Positions 52,389 to 60,899 of a stretch of DNA of 64,000 bases are shown one piece after another. Each line of letters opens with the position of its first letter. Within the stretch, counting starts at the first letter, position 1. Source of the DNA: Rhodobacter calidifons (GTDB taxonomy: Bacteria; Pseudomonadota; Alphaproteobacteria; Rhodobacterales; Rhodobacteraceae); contig NZ_JAANHS010000010.1 in the NCBI RefSeq assembly GCF_011174775.1, forward strand, positions 57,497-121,496, read 5' to 3'. Under the pieces are notes generated by a model. The model searched no databases and had not been told where the DNA came from. It worked only from the letters and a program-made list of their open reading frames with translations. The position numbers and the translations under genes are program-made.

Positions 52389-54143
52389 ATGACCGCCGAT
52401 ATCACCACCGACGTCCTTGTCATCGGTACCGGCCCGGCCGGATCGGCGACGGCGGCCCTTCTCGCCTCTTACGGGGTAGAGGTGCTGGTCGTGAACCGCT
52501 ACCGCTGGCTGGCCAAAACGCCGCGCGCCCATATCACCAACCAGCGCACGATGGAGGTGCTGCGCGACCTGGGGCCCGAGGTCGAGGCCGAGGCGATGCT
52601 GCATGCAGCACCCCAGCACCTGATGGGCAACAACGTCTTCTGCGTCTCGCTGGCCGGTGAGGAACTGCGCCGGATGCAGTCCTGGGGCACCAGCCCGGAG
52701 TCGAAGGCCCGCCACCTGCGCGCAAGCCCCTGCGAGATGAACGATCTGCCGCAGACCTTCATGGAGCCGATCCTGTTCAAGACCGCCTGTTCGCGCGGGG
52801 CGCAAAGCCGGATGAGCACCGAATACCTCTCCCATGTGCAGGACGCGGACGGCGTCACCACCACCTGCCGCGACCGGCTGACGGGCAAGGACTTCACCGT
52901 GCGTTCGACGTATCTCGTGGGCGCGGATGGCGGGAACAGCCTGGTGGCCGAACACGCAGGGCTCCCGTTCGAGGGCAGGATGGGTGTCGGCGGGTCGATG
53001 AACATCCTCTTCCGGGCCGATCTCTCGCGCTATGTCGCGCACCGTCCTTCAGTCCTTAACTGGGTCATGCAGCCCGGCGCGGATGTCGGCGGCATCGGAA
53101 TGGGCCTGGTGCGCATGGTCCGGCCCTGGAACGAATGGCTGATCGTCTGGGGCTATGACATCACCCAGCCCGCCCCGGTGGTGGACGCGGCGATGGCCAC
53201 CCAGGTCGCGCGGCAACTGGTGGGAGTGCCGGATCTGGAGATCGACCTGATTTCGGCCAACACCTGGACGGTGAACAACTGCTACGCCACCCATATGCAA
53301 GCCGGGCGCGTCTTCATAATGGGCGACGCGGCGCACCGGCATCCGCCGTCGAACGGGCTGGGGTCCAACACGTCCATTCGGGACGGGTTCAACCTCGCCT
53401 GGAAACTGGCCGCCGTGGTCAAGGGCCAGGCGACGCCGAAGCTCCTGGACAGCTACTCGGCCGAACGCGCCCCGGTGGCGAAGCAGATCGTCACCCGCGC
53501 CAACCAGTCCATCGCCGAGTTCGGCCCGATCTTCGAGGCGCTGGGGATGGACGGTGGCGTCGATCACCAGCGGATCGAGCGCAGCATGGCCGCGCGCTGC
53601 GATGCGACCGAGGCCGGGGAGAAACAGCGCGAGGCGCTGCGCCGCGCCATCGACTTCAAGGTCTACGAATTCGACTGCCACGGGGTCGAGATGAACCAGC
53701 GTTACAACTCGGGCGCTGTGGTCGGCGACGGCACCACCGCGCCGGTGGGCGAGAACATGGAGCTTTACTACCACCCCACCACCTGCCCGGGCGCGCGGCT
53801 GCCGCATGCCTGGGTCTATGACCGGGCCGGGGGGAAGCATTCGACGCTGGACCTCTGCGGCAAGGGTCGGTTCACGATCCTGACGGGGATCGGCGGCGGG
53901 GCTTGGGTCAAGGCTGCCGAAGCCGTGTCAAGGGCGCTTGGACTGCCGATCCGCGCCGTCACCATCGGGCCGCGTGCGGATTACGAGGATCACGTCGGCG
54001 ACTGGCACAAGGTCCGCGACATCCGCGACAGCGGCTGCATCCTCGTCCGTCCCGACCACCATGTCGCCTGGCGCAGCCAGAGCGTTTCCGCAGACCCGGA
54101 GGGCGATCTTTCCCGCGTCCTTCGCCAGATCCTGGGGCACTGA
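52389..54143 (+). CDS. FAD-dependent aromatic monooxygenase (TfdB/phenol 2-monooxygenase family)
   Basis: The 584 aa class A flavin hydroxylase has GTGPAGSATAALLA (residues 13-26), the DG motif GADGGNS, and the second FAD motif GDAAHRHPPSNGLGSNTS (about 311-328). A C-terminal thioredoxin-like domain is usual for the TfdB group. It adds a hydroxyl group to a phenolic ring with NAD(P)H. Beside a hydroxyquinol dioxygenase the likely job is resorcinol- or hydroquinone-type substrate to hydroxyquinol; this is inference. AGGAGG stands before the ATG. Confidence 0.9.
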   Translation: MTADITTDVLVIGTGPAGSATAALLASYGVEVLVVNRYRWLAKTPRAHITNQRTMEVLRDLGPEVEAEAMLHAAPQHLMGNNVFCVSLAGEELRRMQSWGTSPESKARHLRASPCEMNDLPQTFMEPILFKTACSRGAQSRMSTEYLSHVQDADGVTTTCRDRLTGKDFTVRSTYLVGADGGNSLVAEHAGLPFEGRMGVGGSMNILFRADLSRYVAHRPSVLNWVMQPGADVGGIGMGLVRMVRPWNEWLIVWGYDITQPAPVVDAAMATQVARQLVGVPDLEIDLISANTWTVNNCYATHMQAGRVFIMGDAAHRHPPSNGLGSNTSIRDGFNLAWKLAAVVKGQATPKLLDSYSAERAPVAKQIVTRANQSIAEFGPIFEALGMDGGVDHQRIERSMAARCDATEAGEKQREALRRAIDFKVYEFDCHGVEMNQRYNSGAVVGDGTTAPVGENMELYYHPTTCPGARLPHAWVYDRAGGKHSTLDLCGKGRFTILTGIGGGAWVKAAEAVSRALGLPIRAVTIGPRADYEDHVGDWHKVRDIRDSGCILVRPDHHVAWRSQSVSADPEGDLSRVLRQILGH

Positions 54144-54144
54144 C

Positions 54145-55017
54145 ATGAGCGAACAAGGGTTCTTCACCGAAGCCACCTCGGCCGAGGTCGTCATCAGCCG
54201 CAACGCCAAGGCCAGGGACGCGCGCCTGGCCGAAGTGATGGCAATCCTGACCCGCCACCTTCATGCCGCCGTGAAGGAGATCGAGCCGACCGAGGCCGAA
54301 TGGTTCGAGGCGATCCGGTTCCTCACCGCCACCGGCCAGATGTGCACCGACTGGCGGCAGGAGTTCATCCTGCTGTCGGACGTGCTTGGCGTCTCGATGC
54401 TGGTCGATGCGATCAACAACCGCAAACCATCGGGCGCGTCAGAGAGCACTGTCCTTGGCCCCTTCCACATCGCCGATGCGCCGGAATTGCCGATGGGATC
54501 GGACATCTGCCTGGACCGGAAGGGCGAACCGATGCTGGTGCGCGGCGCGATCCGGTCCACCGACGGGACGCCGCTGGCGAACGCGAAGATCGACGTCTGG
54601 CAGGCCAACGACGAAGGCTTCTACGACGTGCAGCAGAAGGGCATCCAGCCCGACTTCAACCTGCGCGGCGTGTTCCGCACGGGGGCGGACGGCGCCTACT
54701 GGTTCAAGGGCGTGAAGCCAAGGTTCTACCCGATCCCGGACGACGGGCCGGTGGGCAGGCTTCTGGCCGCACTTGGCCGCCACCCCTACCGCCCGGCGCA
54801 TCTGCACTACATCATCGAAGCCGAGGGCCATGCGCGCCTGATCACCCATATCTTCGACCCAGATGACCCCTACATCCGGTCGGATGCCGTGTTCGGCGTG
54901 AAGGAAAGCCTGCTGGCGAAGTTCGACCGGATCAGCGACCCGGAGAAGATCGCGGAAGCGGGCTTCGACAGGCCCTTCTTCTTGGTGGAACACGATTTCA
55001 TCCTGGCCCCCGGGTGA
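54145..55017 (+). CDS. Hydroxyquinol 1,2-dioxygenase
   Basis: The 290 aa intradiol dioxygenase has an N-terminal Dioxygenase_N dimer domain (about residues 25-95) and a Dioxygenase_C barrel. Fe(III) ligands are Y160, Y195, H219 and H221. The product of hydroxyquinol cleavage is maleylacetate, the substrate of the reductase at 46.3 kb. Segments NLRGVFRT and YPIPDDGPVG are typical of hydroxyquinol enzymes. The GPFY segment of the first paralogue is GPFH here; that residue is not an iron ligand. It starts one base after the hydroxylase stop. Confidence 0.92.
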   Translation: MSEQGFFTEATSAEVVISRNAKARDARLAEVMAILTRHLHAAVKEIEPTEAEWFEAIRFLTATGQMCTDWRQEFILLSDVLGVSMLVDAINNRKPSGASESTVLGPFHIADAPELPMGSDICLDRKGEPMLVRGAIRSTDGTPLANAKIDVWQANDEGFYDVQQKGIQPDFNLRGVFRTGADGAYWFKGVKPRFYPIPDDGPVGRLLAALGRHPYRPAHLHYIIEAEGHARLITHIFDPDDPYIRSDAVFGVKESLLAKFDRISDPEKIAEAGFDRPFFLVEHDFILAPG

Positions 55018-55024
55018 TCCGCGC

Positions 55025-55861
55025 ATGAAGCCCTGTATCATCTGCGTCGCCATCACCGGATCGCTGCCAAGGAAGGCCGACAATCCCGCCGTGCCGATCA
55101 CGGTGGCCGAACAGGTGGAATCGACACATGAGGCGTATGAGGCCGGAGCGAGCATCCTCCACGCCCATGTGCGCAACGATGACGAAACCCCGTCTTCCGA
55201 CCCCGAGAAGTTCGCCCGCCTCAAGGAAGGGGTGGAGAAGCACTGCCCCGGCATGATCATCCAGTTCTCGACCGGGGGGCGGTCGGGCGCCGGCAGGACG
55301 CGCGGGGGGATGTTGCCCTTGCGACCCGACATGGCCAGCCTCTCGGTGGGCTCGAACAACTTCCCCACCCGCGTCTACGAGAACCCGCCCGATCTGGTGG
55401 ACTGGCTGGCGGCCGAGATGCTGACCTACGGCATCAAGCCCGAGATCGAATGTTTCGACCTGTCCCACATCCACCAGGCCGCGACGATGCAGCGCGACGG
55501 GCGGCTGAAGGCACCGGCCTATGTCCAGTTCGTGATGGGCGTGAAGAACGCGATGCCTGCCGACCGCGATGTATTCGACTACTACATCCGCACGGTCGAG
55601 CGGTTGCTTCCGGGGTCGGAATGGTGTGCGGCGGGGATCGGCCCGCACCAGCTGACGCTGAACGAATGGTGCGTGGCCGCAGGCGGTCACGCGCGCACGG
55701 GGCTGGAGGACAACATCCGCCTCGACCGCACGACGCTTGCGCCCTCGAACGCGGCGCTGGTGCGCCGGGTGGTCGATCTCTGCGCCCGTCACGAACGGTC
55801 CGTCGCAACCCCGTCCGAGGCGCGGAGGCTTCTGGGGCTGGCACCCGCCGCCCTTGGCTGA
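55025..55861 (+). CDS. Beta-keto acid cleavage enzyme (BKACE, DUF849)
   Basis: The 278 aa TIM-barrel zinc enzyme belongs to the family that splits a beta-keto acid with acetyl-CoA, giving acetoacetate and a new acyl-CoA. The metal motif ILHAHVRND lies near residues 44-52, STGGRSGAGRTR near 81-92 and SVGSNNFP near 105. Some family members accept 3-oxoadipate, which would give succinyl-CoA plus acetoacetate. As the last gene of the run, seven bases after the dioxygenase, it most likely replaces PcaIJ and PcaF here; no such genes are in the window. Confidence 0.9.
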   Translation: MKPCIICVAITGSLPRKADNPAVPITVAEQVESTHEAYEAGASILHAHVRNDDETPSSDPEKFARLKEGVEKHCPGMIIQFSTGGRSGAGRTRGGMLPLRPDMASLSVGSNNFPTRVYENPPDLVDWLAAEMLTYGIKPEIECFDLSHIHQAATMQRDGRLKAPAYVQFVMGVKNAMPADRDVFDYYIRTVERLLPGSEWCAAGIGPHQLTLNEWCVAAGGHARTGLEDNIRLDRTTLAPSNAALVRRVVDLCARHERSVATPSEARRLLGLAPAALG

Positions 55862-55982
55862 GCTGTCTTCTGGCGGGATCGCGCTGTCCGCGCGGCGCGG
55901 CGGATGGCGCCGGCCCGTGCTGCCGGTTCCGGCCGGGCAGCGTCCTATCGACATCCGCGGTCGGCCCCCCTAGGCTCGCGCC

Positions 55983-56954
55983 ATGAGCCCCGTGACCTTG
56001 CAGCCGGTCGATCCAGGGTCAGAGCGCACGCCGCGTGTGGTCTGCCTTGGCGAATGCATGGTGGAATTCTTCCGCCGCGAGGACGGCTTCTGGTCGCAAG
56101 GTTTTGCCGGGGACAGTTTCAACGTCGCCTGGGCGCTGCGCGCGCTTTTGCCACCCTCTGCCGAGGTCGCCTACCTGACCCGCGTCGGCACCGATGCGCT
56201 GTCCGAGGACATGCTGTCGATGTTCCGCGCGGCCGGGATCGAGACGCGCCACGTCGCGCGCGATCCCGAACGCAGCGTCGGGCTTTACACGATCCGCACC
56301 GACGCCCGGGGCGAACGCAGCTTCACCTACTGGCGATCCGAGAGCGCGGCGCGGGGACTTGCGCGGGACGGGGCCGCGCTTGCGGCGGCCTTTGACGGGG
56401 CGGATCTGGTCTATCTGTCGGGCATCTCGCTGGCGATCCTGCCGCCCGAGGACCGCGACCGGCTGATCGGCCGGCTTTGCCAGCGCGGCCAGCGCCGGTT
56501 CCGGGTCGCCTTCGATCCGAACATCCGGCCGCGGCTCTGGCCCGACCTGCGCAGCGCCACCGCCGCCATCACGGCCCTGGCCGGGATCGCCGACATCCTG
56601 CTGCCCACCCACGACGACGAAGCCCTGGCCTTCGGCGATCCGGATGCGGCCGCAACCCTGAGGCGCTATGCCAGGCTGGGTGTGCCCGAGATCGTGGTCA
56701 AGGACGGCATCCGCCCGACGCTGTACCAGACAGGCGAGGTGACCGGGGCCCGGCCGGTCGCGCCTGTTGCGCGGGCCCTCGATACCACGGGGGCCGGGGA
56801 CAGCTTCAACGGCGCCTATCTTGCCGCGCGGCTGACCGGGGCAGGGCAGGCCGCTGCCGTGGCCGCGGGGCAGGGCGTCTCGGCTGAGGTGGTGATGCAC
56901 CGGGGCGCGCTCATGCCGGCGGCGCAGCTTCGGGCGGTTGCAACCGGAGCCTGA
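55983..56954 (+). CDS. PfkB-family sugar kinase (2-keto-3-deoxygluconate kinase-like)
   Basis: The 323 aa ribokinase-fold enzyme has N-terminal CLGECMVEFF and AGDSFNVAWAL. The C-terminal signature DTTGAGDSFNGAYL (about residues 261-274) contains the catalytic Asp. ECMVEF and the GDSFNVA motif match KdgK more than fructokinase. A 120-base gap separates it from the BKACE gene, and it may belong to a different transcript. The MgtE-like gene follows with a start overlapping or just after its stop. Confidence 0.88.
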   Translation: MSPVTLQPVDPGSERTPRVVCLGECMVEFFRREDGFWSQGFAGDSFNVAWALRALLPPSAEVAYLTRVGTDALSEDMLSMFRAAGIETRHVARDPERSVGLYTIRTDARGERSFTYWRSESAARGLARDGAALAAAFDGADLVYLSGISLAILPPEDRDRLIGRLCQRGQRRFRVAFDPNIRPRLWPDLRSATAAITALAGIADILLPTHDDEALAFGDPDAAATLRRYARLGVPEIVVKDGIRPTLYQTGEVTGARPVAPVARALDTTGAGDSFNGAYLAARLTGAGQAAAVAAGQGVSAEVVMHRGALMPAAQLRAVATGA

Positions 56955-56961
56955 CCAACTT

Positions 56962-57471
56962 ATGGCGGTGTTGACCTTCTTCGGCGTCATCACCTCGACC
57001 TTCGTCGCGGCACAGGAAGAGATGCTGTCCCAGGTCATCATCCTTGCGGCCTTCATCGCCCCCATCGTGGACATGGGCGGCAATACCGGTAGCCAGTCGG
57101 CGACGCTGGTGATCCGCAGCATGGCGCTGGGTGAGGTGGGTCTGAAGGCGCGCGACATCTGGTTCGTGATCCGGCGCGAGCTCCCGGTGGCGTTGTCGCT
57201 GGGCGTGGTGATCGCCGTGATGGAGGCGGTGCTGGCCTGGTTCTCCAAAGGCGTGGGCGGCGATATCCTTCTGGTGGTGGGCCTTGCGATGGCGGCCTGT
57301 ACGGTGCTGGGCGCGCTGATCGGGGCGCTGCTGCCGTTCGCCGCGCGGCGGATCGGCACCGATCCGGCCACGCTCTCCTCGCCTCTGATCACCTCGATCA
57401 TGGATCTTCTGGGTGTGTTCATCTACTTCGGGCTGGCCTATGCCTTCCTGGGCCATCTGCTGGTGGACTGA
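56962..57471 (+). CDS. Minimal MgtE-type magnesium transporter (membrane domain only)
   Basis: The 169 aa protein is the C-terminal membrane domain of MgtE (SLC41-like) with about five helices. The N-terminal and CBS sensor domains found in full MgtE (about 450 aa) are missing. The pore features MGGNTGSQSATLVIRSMALGE and SSPLITSIMDLLGVFIYFG, including the Mg-binding Asp, are kept. It may be an old truncation or one of the short MgtE forms. ATG 56962 follows the kinase stop by 7 bases; an in-frame TTG at 56938 overlaps it. Confidence 0.8.
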   Translation: MAVLTFFGVITSTFVAAQEEMLSQVIILAAFIAPIVDMGGNTGSQSATLVIRSMALGEVGLKARDIWFVIRRELPVALSLGVVIAVMEAVLAWFSKGVGGDILLVVGLAMAACTVLGALIGALLPFAARRIGTDPATLSSPLITSIMDLLGVFIYFGLAYAFLGHLLVD

Positions 57472-57504
57472 ACCGGCGGCGGCACGCCTTGCGCCCTGCT
57501 GCCA

Positions 57505-57544
57505 CAGGCCCCGCGCCCGGCCGACCGGACAGGCGCGGGGCCTG
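57505..57544 (+). terminator. 13-bp perfect stem-loop between mgtE-like and mgtC-like genes
   Basis: CAGGCCCCGCGCC (57505-57517) and GGCGCGGGGCCTG (57532-57544) with a 14-base loop, followed by TCATACTGTCGTC. It is the strongest hairpin in the window, yet has a poor U tract. It could terminate the mgtE transcript or attenuate the mgtC leader. Confidence 0.6.
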
Positions 57545-57597
57545 TCATACTGTCGTCATCCCCTGTCAACAGCCTTGCCCGGAATGTGGAGACCGTC

Positions 57598-58299
57598 ATG
57601 CCCATCACCCCCGAGACCGCCATCCTGAACCTCGGCACGGCCCTCGCGCTTGGTGCCGCCGTGGGGTTCGAGCGACAGTGGCGCCAGCGCCTCGCGGGTC
57701 TGCGCACCAATACGCTGGTCGCGCTCGGCGCGGCCAGCTTCACCGTCTTTGCCGCCAGCTTTCCGGGCGAGGTCAGCCCGACGCGCGTCGCGGCGCAGGT
57801 GGTGTCTGGCATCGGCTTTCTGGGCGCGGGCATCATCTTCCGTGAAGGCTTCAACGTAAGGGGTCTTAACACCGCCGCAACGCTGTGGTGTGCAGCGGCG
57901 ATCGGACTGCTGTCCGGGGCGGGCCAGTATCTGCTGGCCGCGGTGGTCACCGGCATGGTGATCTTCGTCAACCTGGCGCTGCGGCCCCTGTCGCGGCTTC
58001 TGGACCGCCAGCCGTTGCAGACCACCGAGCTCGCGCGCAGCTATACCGTCGAGATCGTCTGCCGCAGCAGCGAGGAGGCGCATGTGCGCGCGCTGATGCT
58101 ACAGGGCTTTGCCACCTCTGGCCTGCATCTGACCGCGCTCGACAGCGCCAACATCGAGGACAGCGATCGGGTGGAGGTGACGGCGCGCGTCCAGGGCGAA
58201 GCCGTGAAGCCCGAAGCGCTGGAACAGATCGTCGGTCGGCTCAGCCTGGAACCTGCCGTCACCGCGGCGCGCTGGCAGATGCAGGCCGAAGTGGCGTGA
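57598..58299 (+). CDS. MgtC/SapB family membrane protein
   Basis: The 233 aa protein has an N-terminal MgtC domain with about four helices (GAAVGFERQWRQRLAGLRTNTLVALGAASF; SGIGFLGAGIIFREG) and a C-terminal ACT-like soluble domain (about 150-230). MgtC proteins help growth in low magnesium and modulate the F-ATPase in Salmonella. GGAG precedes ATG 57598. Its position behind an MgtE-type gene supports a magnesium-related role. Confidence 0.88.
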   Translation: MPITPETAILNLGTALALGAAVGFERQWRQRLAGLRTNTLVALGAASFTVFAASFPGEVSPTRVAAQVVSGIGFLGAGIIFREGFNVRGLNTAATLWCAAAIGLLSGAGQYLLAAVVTGMVIFVNLALRPLSRLLDRQPLQTTELARSYTVEIVCRSSEEAHVRALMLQGFATSGLHLTALDSANIEDSDRVEVTARVQGEAVKPEALEQIVGRLSLEPAVTAARWQMQAEVA

Positions 58300-58353
58300 C
58301 GGACTTAAAACGCAAGCCGGTCTCGAGGTCCGGTCGCCGGGACGCGAGGGCCC

Positions 58354-59226
58354 TCAGCCCGGCAGGACCTCGGCCAGGAGAGGGTTGGGAAAGCGCCGGG
58401 CACGGGTGATGGCGAGGAAGGCCTCGCCGATGCCGGGCAGGCGGGCGGCCTCGACCAGCAGGCCCGCGGCCAGTTCGTCCTGCACGACGATGGGCGGGAT
58501 GACGGCCAGCCCGGCATCGGCCCGCGCCAGAAGGCGGATCATCGCCATGTCGTCCACCTCGGCCGCGATGGCGGGACTCACGTCCAGCCGGGCGGCCAGC
58601 GCATCGAAGCCCGCCCGCAGCGCGCTGCCCCGCGCGGGCAGGATCAGCGGCTGGCCCGAGAGCAGATCGCGCAGGGGCAGGGGGCCGGGGCCAAGCCGCG
58701 CGGGTGTGCCGATCAGCCCCACGGGCTGTTCGTCCAGCCGATGCACCAGCCAGGGGCTGGCCGCGTCGCTGGCCGGGGCAAGGTTGGTCAGCACCACATC
58801 CAGCGCCAGCGCCTCGAGCCCGCGCAGAAGCTCGTCCTGCGACCCGGCCCGCAGCACCACCTCGACGTCCGCCCGCCCGATCAGCGGATGCAGAAACTGC
58901 ATCTGGAAGTTGCGCGACAGCGTGGCCAGCGCGCCCACCCGCAGCGCCCGCCGCGCCCGGCCGGTTTCGCGCAAGGTGGCGGTCAGATCCTCGGCGGTGC
59001 GGAAGATCGCCTCGGCATGGTCGAGCGCGATGCGCCCGGCTTCGGTCAGCACAAGGCCCCGTCCGCGGCGTTCGAACAGGTCCTGGCCCAGCGCCGCCTC
59101 CAGCGTGCGCAGCTGAGTGGACAGCGCCGACTGCGACAGGTTCAGCGCGCGCGCCGCCCCCGTCAGCGTGCCGTCGCGGGCCACGGCCCGGAACAGGCGC
59201 AGGTGGTGCAGGTTGAGTTGGCTCAT
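58354..59226 (-). CDS. LysR-family regulator beside dabBA
   Basis: The 290 aa protein has a LysR helix-turn-helix (DGTLTGAARALNLSQSALSTQLRTLEAALG, residues about 17-46) and a substrate domain. It is divergent from dabB, so it probably activates dabBA in response to carbon dioxide supply or a pH-related signal. ATG 59226 was chosen as the family-typical start (MSQLNLHHLRLF); the frame runs about 48 codons further upstream without homology. Confidence 0.9.
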   Translation of the reverse strand: MSQLNLHHLRLFRAVARDGTLTGAARALNLSQSALSTQLRTLEAALGQDLFERRGRGLVLTEAGRIALDHAEAIFRTAEDLTATLRETGRARRALRVGALATLSRNFQMQFLHPLIGRADVEVVLRAGSQDELLRGLEALALDVVLTNLAPASDAASPWLVHRLDEQPVGLIGTPARLGPGPLPLRDLLSGQPLILPARGSALRAGFDALAARLDVSPAIAAEVDDMAMIRLLARADAGLAVIPPIVVQDELAAGLLVEAARLPGIGEAFLAITRARRFPNPLLAEVLPG

Positions 59227-59237
59227 GCTTCCATAAT

Positions 59238-59249
59238 AGCGAACGCTAG
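59238..59249. promoter_or_regulatory. Candidate LysR site in the dabB promoter region
   Basis: The inverted repeat TAGCG-AA-CGCTA (59238-59249) lies 12 bases before the lysR start in the 100-base divergent gap. The gap also has an AT-rich stretch (AATATATGTAATTTTC, about 59254-59269) suited to a promoter. Confidence 0.4.
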
Positions 59250-59326
59250 CGTGCAATATATGTAATTTTCTGGATGAAAGGCAACTGCTAGATCGACCGG
59301 GACCACCCCGAACCCCGGAGGCCGAC

Positions 59327-60871
59327 ATGACCGACCTTGCGCTCTCAGCCCTTGCCCCTCTGCCGCTCATGGCAGCATCCCTTCCATTCCTTGCCCGTCC
59401 GGGTCGCCGCCCCGGAGCGCTGCCGCGCCTGGCCGAGGGGGCGACTCTGGCTGCCCTTGCGCTGGCGGCGGGCGGCCTTGGGCAGCTTCTGATGACGGGG
59501 CCGCAGGTGCTGCGCCTCGGCGGGACGGCGCTGATGCGCCTCGATGCCGTCAGCGTGACGATGGCGGCTCTGGTGGCCTTCGTGGGCTGGGTGGTCGTGC
59601 GCTATGCCCGCCGCTATCTGGACGGCGAAGCGCGCGAGGGCGCGTTCCACGCGCTGACGCTTGCGGCGGTGGCCGCGGTGCTGGTGCTGGTGCAGGCGGC
59701 AAGCCTGCCGGTGATGATCGCGGCCTTCGTGGCGACCGGGCTGATCCTGCGGCAGCTTTTGCTGTTCTACCCCGAACGGGCCGAGGCGCGGCGGGCGGCG
59801 GCCAAGTTCATCCGCGTCTGGGGCGCGGGCGATCTGGCGCTGGTCGCGGCGGCGGTGCTGTTCTGGCAGGGGCTGGGCACGGTGGACCTTGGGGCCCTGA
59901 ACGCAGCCGCGACCCTGCCTCTGTCCGCTCAGGTCGGCATCGCCCTGGTCGTGCTGGCGGCGGCGCTGAAATGCGCCTCTTTCCCGGTGCATGGCTGGCT
60001 GACCGAGGTGATGGAGGCGCCGACCCCCGTCTCGGCGCTGCTCCATGCCGGGATCATCAATTCGGGCGGTGTCCTGCTGATCTCGCTGGCGGGTCTGGTG
60101 CAGACGAGCCCCGGGGCCATGGCGGCGCTGGTGATGATCGGCGGCTTCACGGCGCTGTTCGGAGCGCTGGTGATGCTGACGCAAAGCGCGGTCAAGACGG
60201 CGCTGGCCTGGTCCACGGTGGCGCAGATGGGCTTCATGCTGCTGCAATGCGGGCTGGGCCTCTGGGCGCTGGCGCTTTTGCACATCGTGGCCCATTCGCT
60301 TTACAAGGCCCATGCCTTCCTGTCCTCGGGCGGGGCGGTGCAGGCGGTGAACGCGATCCGCAAGCCGGGGCCGGTGGCCGTGCCGGGCCTGGGCGCGGTG
60401 CTGCGGTCCTTCGGGCTGGCGCTGGTGCTTTACGGCGCGGTGGCGGCGGGCTTCACGGCGCTGGTGGGCGAGAAGTCGCCGCAGGCGCTGGCGCTGGGGG
60501 CGATCCTGATCTTCGGCGTCTCCTACCTGATCGCGCAGGGTCTGGCCGATGCCGCCCCCGGCGCGCTGACGCGGCGGACGCTGACGGCCTCGCTGGCCGC
60601 GGCGCTGGCCTATTTCGGCTTTCAGGTGGTGGCGCAGGTGGTCTGGGGCCCCTCGCTGCCCGCCGCCCCGGTGCCCGGCGCGCTGGAATGGGCGCTGATC
60701 GTGCTGGCGCTTCTGTCCTTCGGTCTTGCAGCCTTTGCCCAGGCGCTGTTCCCGCTCTGGGCGCATCACCCCGCCACCGCCGGCCTGAGGGTGCATCTGG
60801 CCAACGGCCTTTACCTCAACGCGCTGCTCGACCGGGTGATCGGCGGCTTCCGCAGCCCCTCCCGGTCCTGA
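59327..60871 (+). CDS. dabB: DabB, membrane partner of the DAB inorganic carbon transporter
   Basis: The 514 aa protein is related to the proton-pumping subunit NuoL/MrpA, with about 13 helices. The segment [34 protein letters not shown] (about residues 215-248) carries the conserved Lys and His. In the DAB system it supplies energy, probably by cation movement, to the bicarbonate-forming DabA. No other complex I genes are near, and dabA follows, so DabB is the best reading. Its length is normal for DabB. Confidence 0.93.
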   Translation: MTDLALSALAPLPLMAASLPFLARPGRRPGALPRLAEGATLAALALAAGGLGQLLMTGPQVLRLGGTALMRLDAVSVTMAALVAFVGWVVVRYARRYLDGEAREGAFHALTLAAVAAVLVLVQAASLPVMIAAFVATGLILRQLLLFYPERAEARRAAAKFIRVWGAGDLALVAAAVLFWQGLGTVDLGALNAAATLPLSAQVGIALVVLAAALKCASFPVHGWLTEVMEAPTPVSALLHAGIINSGGVLLISLAGLVQTSPGAMAALVMIGGFTALFGALVMLTQSAVKTALAWSTVAQMGFMLLQCGLGLWALALLHIVAHSLYKAHAFLSSGGAVQAVNAIRKPGPVAVPGLGAVLRSFGLALVLYGAVAAGFTALVGEKSPQALALGAILIFGVSYLIAQGLADAAPGALTRRTLTASLAAALAYFGFQVVAQVVWGPSLPAAPVPGALEWALIVLALLSFGLAAFAQALFPLWAHHPATAGLRVHLANGLYLNALLDRVIGGFRSPSRS

Positions 60872-60899
60872 CCCGCAACGCCCTGACATGGAGACGATG

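Noticed and set aside
52201..52392. 63-codon frame (GTG start after GGGAGAAG) between livM and the flavin hydroxylase gene
   Set aside because: Start signal is good and its end overlaps the next ATG, but most of it is the double-palindrome repeat and no homology is apparent. A translated leader remains possible, so it was left out of the gene list.
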